From Acinetobacter sp. WCHA55 (GTDB lineage: Bacteria > Pseudomonadota > Gammaproteobacteria > Pseudomonadales > Moraxellaceae): a DNA stretch of 64,000 nucleotides. The stretch spans positions 2,170,001 through 2,234,000 of the forward strand of contig NZ_CP032286.1 of the NCBI RefSeq assembly GCF_002165305.2. The letters run 5' to 3'. Under the pieces are notes generated by a model. That model saw only the letters and a program-made list of their open reading frames with translations. It ran no database searches and was not told where the DNA came from. Below are positions 19,990 to 31,009 of this stretch, in pieces. The translations under genes were made by a program, and so were the position numbers. Each line of letters starts with the position of its first letter. Positions within the stretch are counted from its first letter, which is position 1.

Positions 19990-21144
19990 TTACTCGGCCA
20001 GCTCTCGTTCTAACTTCACTAAACAATCCGAAGTAATATCAGCAATGGTTTTTGCCCCTGTTAAGGTCATAGCAACACGCATTTCTTTATCAATTAATTC
20101 TAAAAGATTTGAAACACCTTCACCGCCTGCTGCACCGAGTGCATAAACAAAGGCGCGACCAAGCATGCACGTGTCCGCACCCAACGCCAGCATACGCACA
20201 ACATCTAAACCATTACGAATACCCGAATCCGCGAGGATTTTAATATCACCCTTGACTGCATCTGCAATTGGCGGAAGCGCGCGTGCAGAAGATAAAACGC
20301 CATCGAGCTGACGACCACCATGGTTTGAAACCACAATTCCATCTGCACCGAAACGCACTGCATCTTTGGCATCTTCAGGATCTAGAATTCCTTTAATGAC
20401 CATTGGGCCATCCCAAAACTCACGAATCCACTCAAGATCTTTCCACGAAATAGACGGATCGAAGTTTGAACCTAACCAACCAATATAATCTTCTAGACCT
20501 GTAGGCTTACCTAAGTATTTTGAAATATTACCCAAGTCATGCGGACGTCCCATCATGCCGACATTCCACGCCCAGTGTGGATGGAAACACGACTGCATAT
20601 AACGACGCATTGCAGCATTCGGACCACTCATACCCGAGTGGGCATCACGGTAACGCGCGCCAGGAACAGGCATATCCACAGTAAACACCAAGGTTGAACA
20701 GCCCGCTGCTTTAGCACGTTCCAAAGCATTTTTCATAAAACCACGGTCACGTAGCACATAAAGCTGGAACCACATTGGACGCTGAATCGCAGGCGCAACT
20801 TCCTCAATTGGACATACTGAAACGGTAGACAGCGTAAATGGTATGCCCTTTTTATCTGCAGCAACCGCAGCTTGAACTTCACCACGACGCGCATACATTC
20901 CTGTTAAACCCACAGGCGATAATGCAACTGGCATTGACAATGTTTCATCAAACAGTTTGGTTTCTAAACTTAACTGTGACATGTCATTCAGTACACGCTG
21001 ACGCAAAGCAATTTTTGATAAATCTTCTACATTGCGCTTCAGGGTGTATTCTGCATACGCACCACCATCGATGTAATGGAATAAAAATGGCGGTAAACGA
21101 CGGCGTGCCGCTTCACGATAGTCATTGGCAGAAGAAATAATCAT
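19990..21144 (-). CDS. lldD: L-lactate dehydrogenase (quinone), FMN-dependent
   Basis: 384 residues. FMN-dependent alpha-hydroxy-acid dehydrogenase signatures: [18 protein letters not shown] near residue 157, [19 protein letters not shown] near 230 with the conserved Lys, and the active-site segment [17 protein letters not shown] near 271 with the catalytic His. It oxidises L-lactate to pyruvate and feeds the quinone pool. Its start codon is 2 bp after the lldR stop, so translation is coupled. Length is normal. Confidence 0.95.
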   Translation of the reverse strand: MIISSANDYREAARRRLPPFLFHYIDGGAYAEYTLKRNVEDLSKIALRQRVLNDMSQLSLETKLFDETLSMPVALSPVGLTGMYARRGEVQAAVAADKKGIPFTLSTVSVCPIEEVAPAIQRPMWFQLYVLRDRGFMKNALERAKAAGCSTLVFTVDMPVPGARYRDAHSGMSGPNAAMRRYMQSCFHPHWAWNVGMMGRPHDLGNISKYLGKPTGLEDYIGWLGSNFDPSISWKDLEWIREFWDGPMVIKGILDPEDAKDAVRFGADGIVVSNHGGRQLDGVLSSARALPPIADAVKGDIKILADSGIRNGLDVVRMLALGADTCMLGRAFVYALGAAGGEGVSNLLELIDKEMRVAMTLTGAKTIADITSDCLVKLERELAE

Positions 21145-21146
21145 GC

Positions 21147-21890
21147 TTATATCCTGTTTAATCGACTGGCGCGCTGACGACGAGCTTCTTCTTCATCAAT
21201 CATTCGCACCTGTTGTACTACAAACTCAATGTGTCCACAGACTGCTTTACGTGCAGCTTCTGGATCACGACGTTCAATTGCATTCATGACTTGAAAGTGC
21301 TGATCATGCAATTGATCAAAACGGTGTGCCTCGCTATAGACTTTTCGGCGTCCCAAAGCGACGTTGAACTGCAACAAATCAAACAGACCACGCATCATCT
21401 GAATCAAGACCAAATTATGAGATGCTTCAGCAATCGCCAAATGAAATTTCGCATCTGCACGGGCTGCTTCGTCATCATCTCCCAAGGCCTGAAAATGATT
21501 AATCTGATCATAATGATATCGGATGTTCACCATATCTTCTTTGGTCGCGCGTTGTGCTGCATACCAAGTTGTTCCACCTTCTAAAATAATGCGCGCCTCT
21601 TGCACATCAAATCGGTAGGCAGGATCCTGACTCATCAAATTACTAATTGGTTGTACAATTTGATAACTGGACCAGGTTGCTGGTAATTGTTTTAAAAAAG
21701 TTCCCGCTCCCACTTTGCTGACCAACATACCCATACTGGTCAACTGTGAAATAGCCTCTCTTAAAGAAGAGCGAGAGACTTGAAGCTGTTCACACAGTTT
21801 TCTTTCAGCAGGCAGACGGTCTCCAACTTGCATATTGCTTTGTTCAATCAATACACGCAGGCTTTGTACAGCTTTATCGGAGACTTTCAT
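21147..21890 (-). CDS. lldR: GntR/FadR-family lactate-responsive repressor
   Basis: 247 residues. Winged HTH at the N terminus ([20 protein letters not shown]). The C-terminal FCD domain has the metal-ligand pattern [14 protein letters not shown], then a His near 196 ([13 protein letters not shown]) and one near 218 (VCGHIEFV). This is the architecture of LldR/PdhR. It is encoded between permease and dehydrogenase as in E. coli. The palindromes upstream of lldP have the TTGGT-N3-ACCAA form bound by this subfamily, so negative control relieved by lactate is likely. Confidence 0.92.
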   Translation of the reverse strand: MKVSDKAVQSLRVLIEQSNMQVGDRLPAERKLCEQLQVSRSSLREAISQLTSMGMLVSKVGAGTFLKQLPATWSSYQIVQPISNLMSQDPAYRFDVQEARIILEGGTTWYAAQRATKEDMVNIRYHYDQINHFQALGDDDEAARADAKFHLAIAEASHNLVLIQMMRGLFDLLQFNVALGRRKVYSEAHRFDQLHDQHFQVMNAIERRDPEAARKAVCGHIEFVVQQVRMIDEEEARRQRASRLNRI

Positions 21891-21922
21891 CTGCTTTCCT
21901 TAACGTTAATACACAATTTGTG

Positions 21923-23584
21923 TTATGGAATCATCCATGGGAACACATAAGCTTGTAGGGTAATCATAATACCCATCATGATTGTGAACGTTATACTGTG
22001 TTTTAAGGTAAAACGGAATAAATCAGACTCTTTACCAACGAGTCCCACCGCCGCACATGCAATCGCAATTGATTGAGGAGAAATCATCTTACCCGTCACA
22101 CCACCACTGGTATTGGCTGCAACCAATAAAACTTCTGGAACACCAATTTGCTGAGCTGTAGTGGCTTGAAGTGCTGAAAACAGTGCATTGGCAGAAGTAT
22201 CTGAACCTGTGAGGAATACACCCAACCAGCCCAAGAAAGGCGAGAAGAACGTAAATGCTGAACCTGTATGTGCAAGAGCCAAAGCCAAGGTCGAAGACAT
22301 ACCTGAATAATTTGCGATAAAAGCAAAAGACAACACCATACCAATTGAATAAATTGGAACTTTCAACTCATTCAGAGTTTCACCAAAAGTCACCACAGCA
22401 TCTTTGGGCTTCATCTTCAAAAAGGCAATGGTAATCAATGCTGCAATAAAAATTGCAGTTCCTGTAGCCGAAATCCAATCAAACTTATAAATCGCATCAT
22501 AATCTTTAATTTCAGCAACTACAGGTGGCATTTTTTGAATCATTTGATGCAAAAATGGCACTTTGATTGAAATCACGAGATCATGCAATGCACCGTCTTT
22601 GGCAAATAAATCCTTAAACGGTTTCACACTCCAGATCGTCACCATCACAGTTAAAATGGCGAATGGAGACCATGCTTTTGCAATTTGTCCTACAGTGTAT
22701 TTTTGCTGTTTTTGTGCAGCCACATCTTCACTCATCGTTGCGTCTTGATCTGCAAAACGGAAAATGTGCTTCGGCTGCCAATATTTAAATAAAATTGTTA
22801 AGGAAACCAAGGATGCAATTGCAGCCGTGATATCAGGTAATTCTGGACCGACAAAGTTAGAAGTTAAGTATTGCGCAATTGCAAAGCTACTTGCCCCCAC
22901 CACAACGGCTGGCCATGTTTCTTTAACACCACGCCAGCCGTCCATAATTGCCATAATCCAGAACAATACGATTGGCACCATAAATGGTAACTGACGGCCC
23001 ACCATTTGGCTGATTTCCATCGTATCGACACCAGATACTTGTCCAGCAACAATAATAGGAATACCCATCGCACCAAAAGCCACAGGTGCTGTGTTTACGA
23101 TTAAGCACAAACCTGCTGCATATAAAGGTTTAAAGCCTAAACCTACTAATAGTGCTGCGGTAATTGCCACAGGCGCACCAAAGCCTGCCGCACCCTCCAA
23201 GAAAGTACCGAAAGCAAAGCCCACCAACAGCATTTGTAAACGCTGATCTTCAGTAATTGAGAGAATAGAAGAACGAATGATATCAAACTGGCCTGTCTTC
23301 ACTGAAATTTTATACAGGAATACAGCACCAATAATGATCCACGCAATCGGCCATAAACCGTAGAGGAAACCATAAGCCATCGATGCAAATGCCATCAGCA
23401 TAGGCATCTTATAGGCGAATAAAGAGACGAGAAGAGCAAGCACAACGGTGATCGTACCTGCCACACTGCCTTTTAAACGAAATACTGCGAGCGCCAAGAA
23501 GAAGAAGATAATCGGAATCAGTGCAATTAGACTTGAAATCCAAATATTCCCCATCGGGTCATACATTTGCTGCCATTGAAGCAT
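21923..23584 (-). CDS. lldP: L-lactate permease
   Basis: 553 residues from the ATG at 23584, which has AAGGAG 6 nt upstream. The frame is open 36 codons further, but that leader overlaps operator DNA and is not like the family. An integral membrane protein with a dozen or more hydrophobic segments. Signatures include [20 protein letters not shown] near residue 160 and, near the end, [20 protein letters not shown]. It imports lactate with protons across the inner membrane. First gene of the lldP-lldR-lldD-dld operon. Confidence 0.94.
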   Translation of the reverse strand: MLQWQQMYDPMGNIWISSLIALIPIIFFFLALAVFRLKGSVAGTITVVLALLVSLFAYKMPMLMAFASMAYGFLYGLWPIAWIIIGAVFLYKISVKTGQFDIIRSSILSITEDQRLQMLLVGFAFGTFLEGAAGFGAPVAITAALLVGLGFKPLYAAGLCLIVNTAPVAFGAMGIPIIVAGQVSGVDTMEISQMVGRQLPFMVPIVLFWIMAIMDGWRGVKETWPAVVVGASSFAIAQYLTSNFVGPELPDITAAIASLVSLTILFKYWQPKHIFRFADQDATMSEDVAAQKQQKYTVGQIAKAWSPFAILTVMVTIWSVKPFKDLFAKDGALHDLVISIKVPFLHQMIQKMPPVVAEIKDYDAIYKFDWISATGTAIFIAALITIAFLKMKPKDAVVTFGETLNELKVPIYSIGMVLSFAFIANYSGMSSTLALALAHTGSAFTFFSPFLGWLGVFLTGSDTSANALFSALQATTAQQIGVPEVLLVAANTSGGVTGKMISPQSIAIACAAVGLVGKESDLFRFTLKHSITFTIMMGIMITLQAYVFPWMIP

Positions 23585-23630
23585 TGTCATCTCCTTGAAA
23601 TGCTTACTAAGATTTAATTTTGAGCATATT

Positions 23631-23663
23631 ATTGGTACTTTTGCCAATATTGGACAGACCAAT
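23631..23663. promoter_or_regulatory. Two LldR-type operator sites close to lldP
   Basis: ATTGGACAGACCAAT at 23649-23663 is a near-perfect dyad. An adjoining looser site has half-sites ATTGGTAC and TTGCCAAT (23631-23648). They lie 47-79 bp upstream of the lldP start codon. Confidence 0.6.
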
Positions 23664-23751
23664 ATGAGCAACCGTAAAGAGAAACAAACCAATAATGACT
23701 TATACTTGGCTTATTTTGATTTAAAATGAAGTAAAACTTCAAATAAAATTT

Positions 23752-23772
23752 AATATTGGTATGACCAATATT
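23752..23772. promoter_or_regulatory. LldR-type operator, perfect dyad
   Basis: AATATTGGT-ATG-ACCAATATT, 9-bp perfect arms around a 3-bp centre. The core TTGGT-N3-ACCAA matches known LldR/PdhR-type operators. About 170 bp upstream of lldP. Confidence 0.75.
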
Positions 23773-23937
23773 AGCTACCCTTATAAACCAGATCATATTT
23801 CAATCAAATTAATATCATTGTTTTTACTAATTTTTTTATATAAATAATGCCAACTTTAGACTTTAGTCTAATAATATAAAAATAATCACCCAACTTAAAT
23901 CCAGCTTAATATTCAAAAATGGGAAAAATCACACAAT

Positions 23938-23952
23938 ATTGGTAATACCAAT
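23938..23952. promoter_or_regulatory. Distal LldR-type operator, perfect dyad
   Basis: ATTGGTAATACCAAT, 6-bp perfect arms around 3 bp. About 355 bp upstream of lldP. The distance to the proximal sites would allow repression by DNA looping, as in E. coli lld. The region between it and argG (to 24216) shows no gene. Confidence 0.65.
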
Positions 23953-24114
23953 TTAAAAACAAACAGACCTCAACACTTTTTTGATTAATTTATAGACCAA
24001 ACACCCTCTAGAAAGACAAAAATTGACCACACATTATAAAAACCGATTTTATTCAGAATTTTATTAAGCAGTATCGATATACACATGAACTTTAATATTT
24101 TTAAAGCCCTATGA

Positions 24115-25560
<1,446 letters not shown>

Positions 25561-25574
25561 GTTTGTTGAATGTC

Positions 25575-25604
25575 AAAAAAACCGCTCTTATGAGCGGTTT
25601 TTTA
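25575..25604 (+). terminator. Bidirectional terminator between argG and the diguanylate cyclase gene
   Basis: Stem AAAACCGCTC / GAGCGGTTTT with a 4-nt loop TTAT. T-runs follow on both strands, so it serves argG and the convergent gene ending at 25617. Confidence 0.93.
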
Positions 25605-25616
25605 TGTTTCAGTGAT

Positions 25617-26879
25617 TTATTCTATACAAGGGGATGTGGATAAAGGCTGATAATAAATCTGATTACGCCCCAATTGCTTGGCGCGGTATAAAGCCTGATC
25701 TGCGATCCTCAACAACTCGACTTTGCTCAAATCCACCTCGCCTTTAAAGACCGTAATCCCTAAACTAATGGTGACAAATGGCGATACTTCAGACATTTCA
25801 TGCGGAATTTCCAACCGCTCAATCGCTCGGTAAATATTCGAAGCAACCGCATAAGCGCCATGTGCATCGGTTTCCGGCAATAAAACTACGAATTCTTCGC
25901 CACCATAACGCGCTACAAAATCCATATGTCGAATCGCATTTTTAATAGATTTTGCAATCGATGAAATCACATCATCACCCTTTTGGTGACCATAACAGTC
26001 ATTATATTTTTTGAAGAAATCAACATCAATAAACAAAATCGATAAAGGTGTTTCATCCTGACGGGATTGCTCATAATAGGTATCCATCATTTCGTCAAAA
26101 TTACGCCGATTTGAGATCTTTGTCAGTTCATCATTCTGACTCAAATGCAACAACTCTGAGGTATGTATTCGATGTATCTTTTCACTAATTTTAGCACGGC
26201 GAATATTTAAAAAAATGATGCGCTCGCGAGCATAAATCATACGACTAATGATAAACCCCAGCAAACAGCTACCAAACATCACACGCCCCATCACGATCGC
26301 ATCAAACTTAACTAAAGTCGAAATGAGCACTAAAAATGAAACCCCAGCAGCTACTATGCCTGTGATAAAAACATATCCTGGTTTTACCCCAGTCAGTAAA
26401 AACCCCAATACATAAATCATGCAGATAATCATCATTGCTTGATGGCGCAATGCTTCTGTATGCACCGACATGGTCAACCAAGTCGTCGAAACTACAGCCC
26501 AAAACACAGCAAACATGGCTGCATAGGAAAAAAAAGGCTTTAGTTTAGTAAAGTGTGAAAAAACATAAAGAAATAAAAGACAAACAGCCCCATTTAGCAA
26601 CCCCAGTAAACAATGAATAAAATCTTCTTTAAAATGAGAATGCTCAATAATCCAGTAATCCCCTGGAATCGTAAAAATGGCAAAAATAAAATAAGCCAAA
26701 ACACCAGACCAAAGAAAATCATTAATATTTCGGCGCGCGCGCTCTAAGTTTAATCGCCAAAACTCTTGTTCTAATTTCTGAGGAAAAACCTGACCAATAC
26801 GACGGTTATGTCGTGTAATCAGCTCTTCCATTTTTTCTTTATCGTACTGAAGTTTGGCGAGGTTGTATTTGTATTCCAT
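25617..26879 (-). CDS. Membrane-bound diguanylate cyclase (GGDEF)
   Basis: 420 residues. A cytoplasmic N terminus of about 60 residues is followed by about six hydrophobic segments (to roughly residue 235), then a GGDEF domain. The active site is ARYGGEEFVVLLPE. An RHMD sequence five residues before it is the product-inhibition I-site. Metal-binding DVDFFKKYND is also present. It should make cyclic di-GMP from two GTP in response to an unknown membrane signal. The sensor part has no named domain that I recognise. Convergent with argG. Confidence 0.9.
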   Translation of the reverse strand: MEYKYNLAKLQYDKEKMEELITRHNRRIGQVFPQKLEQEFWRLNLERARRNINDFLWSGVLAYFIFAIFTIPGDYWIIEHSHFKEDFIHCLLGLLNGAVCLLFLYVFSHFTKLKPFFSYAAMFAVFWAVVSTTWLTMSVHTEALRHQAMMIICMIYVLGFLLTGVKPGYVFITGIVAAGVSFLVLISTLVKFDAIVMGRVMFGSCLLGFIISRMIYARERIIFLNIRRAKISEKIHRIHTSELLHLSQNDELTKISNRRNFDEMMDTYYEQSRQDETPLSILFIDVDFFKKYNDCYGHQKGDDVISSIAKSIKNAIRHMDFVARYGGEEFVVLLPETDAHGAYAVASNIYRAIERLEIPHEMSEVSPFVTISLGITVFKGEVDLSKVELLRIADQALYRAKQLGRNQIYYQPLSTSPCIE

Positions 26880-27030
26880 ACCAGACCAGATTTAATTCTT
26901 GTAGTTGCTTAAAAATAACACAAATTTACAAAGATTAATCATAATAATCAGACAAGATGCCTTTATTTGTCATTACCATTTTTGCTGTATATGCATTATC
27001 ATCTGTTTTATTTCTTTGACAGAAATCACC

Positions 27031-28065
27031 TTGAATACGATTACGATTCTCCAGCCAGATGATTGGCACGCCCACCTTCGTGATGGTCTTGCATTACAAC
27101 GTACTGTTCCCGATTTAGCCAAGCAGTTTTCCCGCGCTATTTGTATGCCAAATACTGTACCTCCTGTCAAAACGGTTGAGGAAGCGAATGCGTATCGCGA
27201 ACGCATCATGGCGCACGTACCAGAAGGTAATGCTTTCGACCCACGCATGGTATTGTATTTTACTGATACAACTTCGCCTGAAGAAGTAAAGAAGATTAAA
27301 AACTCTGAGTTTGTAAATGCGATTAAACTCTACCCTGCTGGTGCGACTACCAACTCTGACAATGGCGTGAGCGATATTCGTAAAGTCTATGCTGTCATTG
27401 AGCAACTCGAAGAGCACCAAGTTCCCTTATTGTTACATGGCGAAGTTACGCATAATCATGTCGATATTTTCGACCGTGAAAAGCGCTTCTTAGATGAAGT
27501 TCTTTCTCCATTGCTAAAACAATTCCCAAAACTGAAGTTGGTTTTAGAACACATTACCACCAGTGAAGCAGCAAACTTTGTTTTAGAACAAGACCGCAAT
27601 GTGGCTGCAACCATTACTCCACAGCATTTACTGTTTAACCGTAATGATATGTTGGTTGGAGGTATTAAACCGCACTTCTATTGCTTACCGATTTTAAAAC
27701 GTCAAACGCATCAGCAAACTTTGCTCGAAGTTGCGACCAGTGCCAACCCTAAGTTTTTCTTAGGCACAGACAGTGCACCACACTCTAAAAATGCCAAAGA
27801 AAATGCATGTGGATGTGCAGGTTGCTACAGCGCACCAACTGCAATTGAACTTTATGCTCAAGCATTCGATCAAGTGGGTAAGCTTGAACGCCTTGAAGGT
27901 TTTGCCAGCCACTTTGGTGCAGACTTTTACGGTCTACCGCGCAATACTTCAACAATTACACTGGTAAAAGAAGACCAAGTCATCCCTGAGAGTTTAGACT
28001 ATTTGGATGGTGAACAAATTATTCCGCTGTATGCGGGTAAAACCATTCAATGGAGAAAAGTGTGA
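27031..28065 (+). CDS. pyrC: Dihydroorotase (class II)
   Basis: The open frame begins at 26905, but the protein family starts at [18 protein letters not shown], so I place the start at a TTG at 27031, giving 344 residues, the normal PyrC length. The Shine-Dalgarno match is weak. Zn ligands DDWHAHLRD near residue 10; the lysine in [13 protein letters not shown] is the one usually carboxylated; LLLHGEVT and VLEHITT follow. It closes carbamoyl aspartate to dihydroorotate in pyrimidine synthesis. The last 4 bp overlap the rnt start, so the two are coupled. Confidence 0.93.
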   Translation: MNTITILQPDDWHAHLRDGLALQRTVPDLAKQFSRAICMPNTVPPVKTVEEANAYRERIMAHVPEGNAFDPRMVLYFTDTTSPEEVKKIKNSEFVNAIKLYPAGATTNSDNGVSDIRKVYAVIEQLEEHQVPLLLHGEVTHNHVDIFDREKRFLDEVLSPLLKQFPKLKLVLEHITTSEAANFVLEQDRNVAATITPQHLLFNRNDMLVGGIKPHFYCLPILKRQTHQQTLLEVATSANPKFFLGTDSAPHSKNAKENACGCAGCYSAPTAIELYAQAFDQVGKLERLEGFASHFGADFYGLPRNTSTITLVKEDQVIPESLDYLDGEQIIPLYAGKTIQWRKV

Positions 28066-28709
28066 CAAATGAAACATTGCCAATAATTGGTCAGCGTTTC
28101 CGTGGCTTTCTACCTGTTGTTGTCGATGTCGAAACAGCAGGTTTTAATGCACAGACCGATGCCTTATTGGAAATTGCTGCAATTCCGATTATTTATAATG
28201 AAGAAGGTCAGTTTGTACCGGGTCCTGCGCATCATGCGCATATCAACCCCTTTGAAGGTGCTAATCTAGACCGTCGCTCATTGGACTTTATTGGTATTGA
28301 TCCCTTTAATCCCATGCGTATGGCGATGGCTGAAGACGAAAAAACAGCATTAAAACGTATTTTTAAAGCCGTCAATGAAGTCCGTCGCCAGCAGAACTGT
28401 ACCCATGCAGTCTTGGTCGGCCATAACGCTCACTTTGATTTAGGCTTTGTACAAGCAGCGATTGCACGTACAGGGACTAAAAATCAAAACCCATTTCACA
28501 GTTTCTCTGTATTTGACACCGTCACCTTAAGTGCTGTGATGTTTGGTCAAACCGTTCTTGCGAAGTCATGTATTCAAGCAGGGATTGAGTTCGATGGTAG
28601 AGAGGCCCACTCGGCTTTATACGACACTCAAAAGACCGCCGAACTGTTCTGTTATATTTTAAACAAACTCGCGCCACACCTACTTGACACCCTGGTGGCG
28701 GATCAATAA
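28062..28709 (+). CDS. rnt: Ribonuclease T
   Basis: DEDDh 3'-5' exonuclease. Exo[21 protein letters not shown] near residue 20, Exo[12 protein letters not shown] near 125, Exo[17 protein letters not shown] near 185. I favour the GTG at 28062 (215 residues) because GGAG lies 6-7 nt upstream. An ATG at 28050 in the same frame (219 residues) is possible. It trims tRNA and other stable RNA 3' ends. It overlaps the end of pyrC. Its own last codons and stop carry the promoter of the following tRNA-Glu. Confidence 0.93.
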   Translation: MTNETLPIIGQRFRGFLPVVVDVETAGFNAQTDALLEIAAIPIIYNEEGQFVPGPAHHAHINPFEGANLDRRSLDFIGIDPFNPMRMAMAEDEKTALKRIFKAVNEVRRQQNCTHAVLVGHNAHFDLGFVQAAIARTGTKNQNPFHSFSVFDTVTLSAVMFGQTVLAKSCIQAGIEFDGREAHSALYDTQKTAELFCYILNKLAPHLLDTLVADQ

Positions 28710-28712
28710 GAT
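28684..28712 (+). promoter_or_regulatory. Promoter of tRNA-Glu copy 1, embedded in the end of rnt
   Basis: -35 TTGACA at 28684-28689, 17-bp spacer, -10 TAAGAT at 28707-28712. The -35 lies inside the rnt coding sequence and the -10 includes its TAA stop codon. The tRNA begins 18 bp further on. Confidence 0.75.
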
Positions 28713-28729
28713 ACCGCCATCCTCGCAAC

Positions 28730-28805
28730 GTCCCTATCGTCTAGAGGCCTAGGACATCGCCCTTTCACGGCGGTAACCGGGGTTCGAATCCCCGTAGGGA
28801 CGCCA
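28730..28805 (+). tRNA. tRNA-Glu (UUC anticodon), copy 1
   Basis: 76 nt including encoded CCA. Acceptor GTCCCTA / TAGGGAC, anticodon loop CTTTCAC (anticodon TTC), T-arm GGTTCGAATC. It is identical in sequence to the four other copies in the window. Confidence 0.97.
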
Positions 28806-28930
28806 TTTCACTCTATTTATAAAAAATACTACTTTTCATTGAATCAGTTCTGATTAAACGCTGATGTTTCATTTCAGTTTTAACCATGCACCCGCTATAC
28901 TATGATCCGTGCTTTTCAAGGTTGATTGTG

Positions 28931-29092
28931 ATGCTTAAGAAAATTTTAATCTTGTTATTGATTCTATCGCCTTCTATTTTTTATTTATGGTTTATCCAAC
29001 AAGAGACCAATCACACCAAACAAGATCCTGTTACGCCAGAAATACATTCTATTGCTGAAAACAGCCCTTCCTATCCCACACCTGACCACTAA
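28931..29092 (+). CDS. Small membrane-anchored hypothetical protein
   Basis: 53 residues from the ATG at 28931, with AAGG 9 nt upstream. An N-terminal hydrophobic segment (KKILILLLILSPSIFYLWFI) is followed by a short polar tail rich in Pro, Ser and Glu. There is no lipobox, so it looks like a single-pass or signal-anchored peptide. It lies between tRNA-Glu copy 1 and the first permease. No family recognised, and too short to be certain it is real. Confidence 0.4.
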   Translation: MLKKILILLLILSPSIFYLWFIQQETNHTKQDPVTPEIHSIAENSPSYPTPDH

Positions 29093-29217
29093 AAAATTAT
29101 CTTTAAGCATTTGTTTCTTAAATTAATATTGATAGTTTATTAGAAAATTTCAATTCACGTGAATTTTCATCTTATTAAAAACTAGAATATAGCTTTATGC
29201 CCATTGTTTAATTTTCT

Positions 29218-30648
29218 ATGCAATCTGCAACTCCACCTTCGCAGTCTTCAACTGATTCACCGCAAAATACCTCATTAAAACGCGCCATGAGCACGCGCCA
29301 CCTGATCATGCTATCGCTCGGTGGTGCCATTGGCACAGGCCTATTCATGGGCTCTGGTGAAGTGATTTCTCAAGCAGGCCCTCTCGGTGCTGTATTAGCT
29401 TATATTATTGGGGGTTTGATCGCGTATATGGTCATGCTTTGCCTTGGAGAGCTTGCAGTACATTTACCTATTTCTGGTTCATTTGGTGCCTTTGCAACGC
29501 GTTATATTGGCCCTGGCACAGGCTATATGGTCTCGTGGATGTATTGGCTTGGCTGGTCGGCAACACTTGGCACCGAATTTACCGCAGCGGCCATTTTGGT
29601 ACAGGAATGGTTCCCACAAACATCGATCTGGTTATGGACGTTAATCTTTGCTAGTGGTGTCCTGATTTCAAACCTCAGTTCAACCCGAGCTTTTGCAGAG
29701 TCTGAGTTTTGGCTGTCCATGATCAAAGTCGCAACTGTTCTTATTTTTATTCTTTTAGGCTTTGCCTGTATTTTCGGTATCATCCCTTTTCAGGGCTATG
29801 AATCTGCGCCCTTATTTAGCAATTTGACTGCACAAGGCTGGCTACCAAATGGCTTTATACCTCTGTTTACCACTTTATTAATTGTGAACTTTGCTTTTAA
29901 TGGCACAGAAATGATTGGCATTGCCGCAGGTGAGACTGAAAACCCAGAGAAAAATGTACCCAAAGCGATTCATGCCGCGGTTTGGCGTCTGATTATTTTC
30001 TTTGTGGGAACCATCGTTGTTATCAGCTCATTACTCAGCTATACCGATACTGGCTTGCAAGTCGGTGATCATGCTGGTTTAAGTAGCAGCCCATTTGTGA
30101 CTGTTTTCACCCAAATGGGTATTCCCTATGCTGAAGACTTTATCCGTTTTGTCATCATCACCGCATTATTATCAACTGCAAACTCAGGTTTATATGCGGC
30201 CTCACGCATGATGTGGGCACTGTCTTCACAAAACCAGCTCCCCAAGCTCTTTGCCAAAGTAAGTAAATCTGGAGTGCCTTATATTGCCATATGGGTCACT
30301 ATGATTGGTGGCTTACCGGGTTTGCTCTCTGAACAGTTTGGTGCAGATGTCATTTTTAAGAACTTGATGGGGGTTGCAGCATTCACCATGGTGATTGTCT
30401 GGATGAGTATCTGCTGGAGTCAGTTTAACTTCCGCCGCCAATGGTTAAAGCAAGGTCATGCTTTATCGGAACTGAAGTTTCGTACCCCTTGGTATCCAAC
30501 GGTTCCGATCGTAGGTTTTATTTGCTGTACAGCAACAGGCTTAAGTATGGCGGCCGACCCTGAAATGCTTTCAGGTTTTATTGGCTGCTTGCTCTTTATG
30601 GCGGCTTGCTACGCCAGCTACTATTGGCTCTATCACAATAAAAACTAA
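29218..30648 (+). CDS. Amino acid permease (APC superfamily, AAT family), paralogue 1
   Basis: 476 residues with about 12 membrane segments. The AAT-family opening MSTRHLIMLSLGGAIGTGLF is at residue 23, then GLIAYMVMLCLGELAVHLP and GSFGAFATRYIGPGTGYMVSW. Substrates of this family are basic, aromatic or branched amino acids, or methylated thiol amino acids; sequence reading does not tell which. It is strongly similar to the gene at 31010, and each follows a tRNA-Glu, so the pair looks like a segmental duplication. Terminator at 30661. Confidence 0.9.
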   Translation: MQSATPPSQSSTDSPQNTSLKRAMSTRHLIMLSLGGAIGTGLFMGSGEVISQAGPLGAVLAYIIGGLIAYMVMLCLGELAVHLPISGSFGAFATRYIGPGTGYMVSWMYWLGWSATLGTEFTAAAILVQEWFPQTSIWLWTLIFASGVLISNLSSTRAFAESEFWLSMIKVATVLIFILLGFACIFGIIPFQGYESAPLFSNLTAQGWLPNGFIPLFTTLLIVNFAFNGTEMIGIAAGETENPEKNVPKAIHAAVWRLIIFFVGTIVVISSLLSYTDTGLQVGDHAGLSSSPFVTVFTQMGIPYAEDFIRFVIITALLSTANSGLYAASRMMWALSSQNQLPKLFAKVSKSGVPYIAIWVTMIGGLPGLLSEQFGADVIFKNLMGVAAFTMVIVWMSICWSQFNFRRQWLKQGHALSELKFRTPWYPTVPIVGFICCTATGLSMAADPEMLSGFIGCLLFMAACYASYYWLYHNKN

Positions 30649-30660
30649 GCATCCTCAGCA

Positions 30661-30695
30661 AAGTGAGCTCAAACTTATTTTTAGAGCTCACTTTT
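30661..30695 (+). terminator. Terminator of permease paralogue 1
   Basis: 10-bp stem AAGTGAGCTC / GAGCTCACTT with a 13-nt A/T-rich loop, then further Ts, 12 bp after the stop codon. Confidence 0.8.
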
Positions 30696-30778
30696 GCAAC
30701 AGTAAAGTCAATCATTCAATTTAATTGCTTGTTTTGCCTAATGTTTGAACTTTTGAGCCCTAGAGTGAAAAAACCCTT

Positions 30779-30807
30779 TTGACAAATAGGCCTTTTATCC
30801 TTAATAT
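30779..30807 (+). promoter_or_regulatory. Promoter of tRNA-Glu copy 2
   Basis: Consensus -35 TTGACA (30779-30784), 17-bp spacer, -10 TAATAT (30802-30807). The tRNA starts 18 bp downstream, as for copies 1 and 3. Confidence 0.85.
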
Positions 30808-30824
30808 ACGCATCACCTCGCAAC

Positions 30825-30900
30825 GTCCCTATCGTCTAGAGGCCTAGGACATCGCCCTTTCACGGCGGTAACCGGGGTTCGAATCCCCGTAGGGACGCCA
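30825..30900 (+). tRNA. tRNA-Glu (UUC anticodon), copy 2
   Basis: 76 nt, identical to copy 1, with its own promoter. It lies between the two paralogous permease genes. Confidence 0.97.
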
Positions 30901-31009
30901 TCTCTTGATCCTATCCGATCAACACTTATTCATAATTACTATTATTTCATTGCAGATTTGCAGTTTTTCACTACAATAGCCCGCTTCATTCCTGAACTTA
31001 TTAACGCTT

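Noticed and set aside
19775..20146. 123-residue plus-strand ORF across the lldD-dld gap
   Set aside because: Its second half is antisense to lldD and the first half covers a hairpin-rich region; the amino-acid composition is not protein-like.
28050..28061. ATG start of rnt at 28050
   Set aside because: Possible, but it has no Shine-Dalgarno sequence in front; the GTG at 28062 has GGAG at proper distance. I keep it as an alternative.
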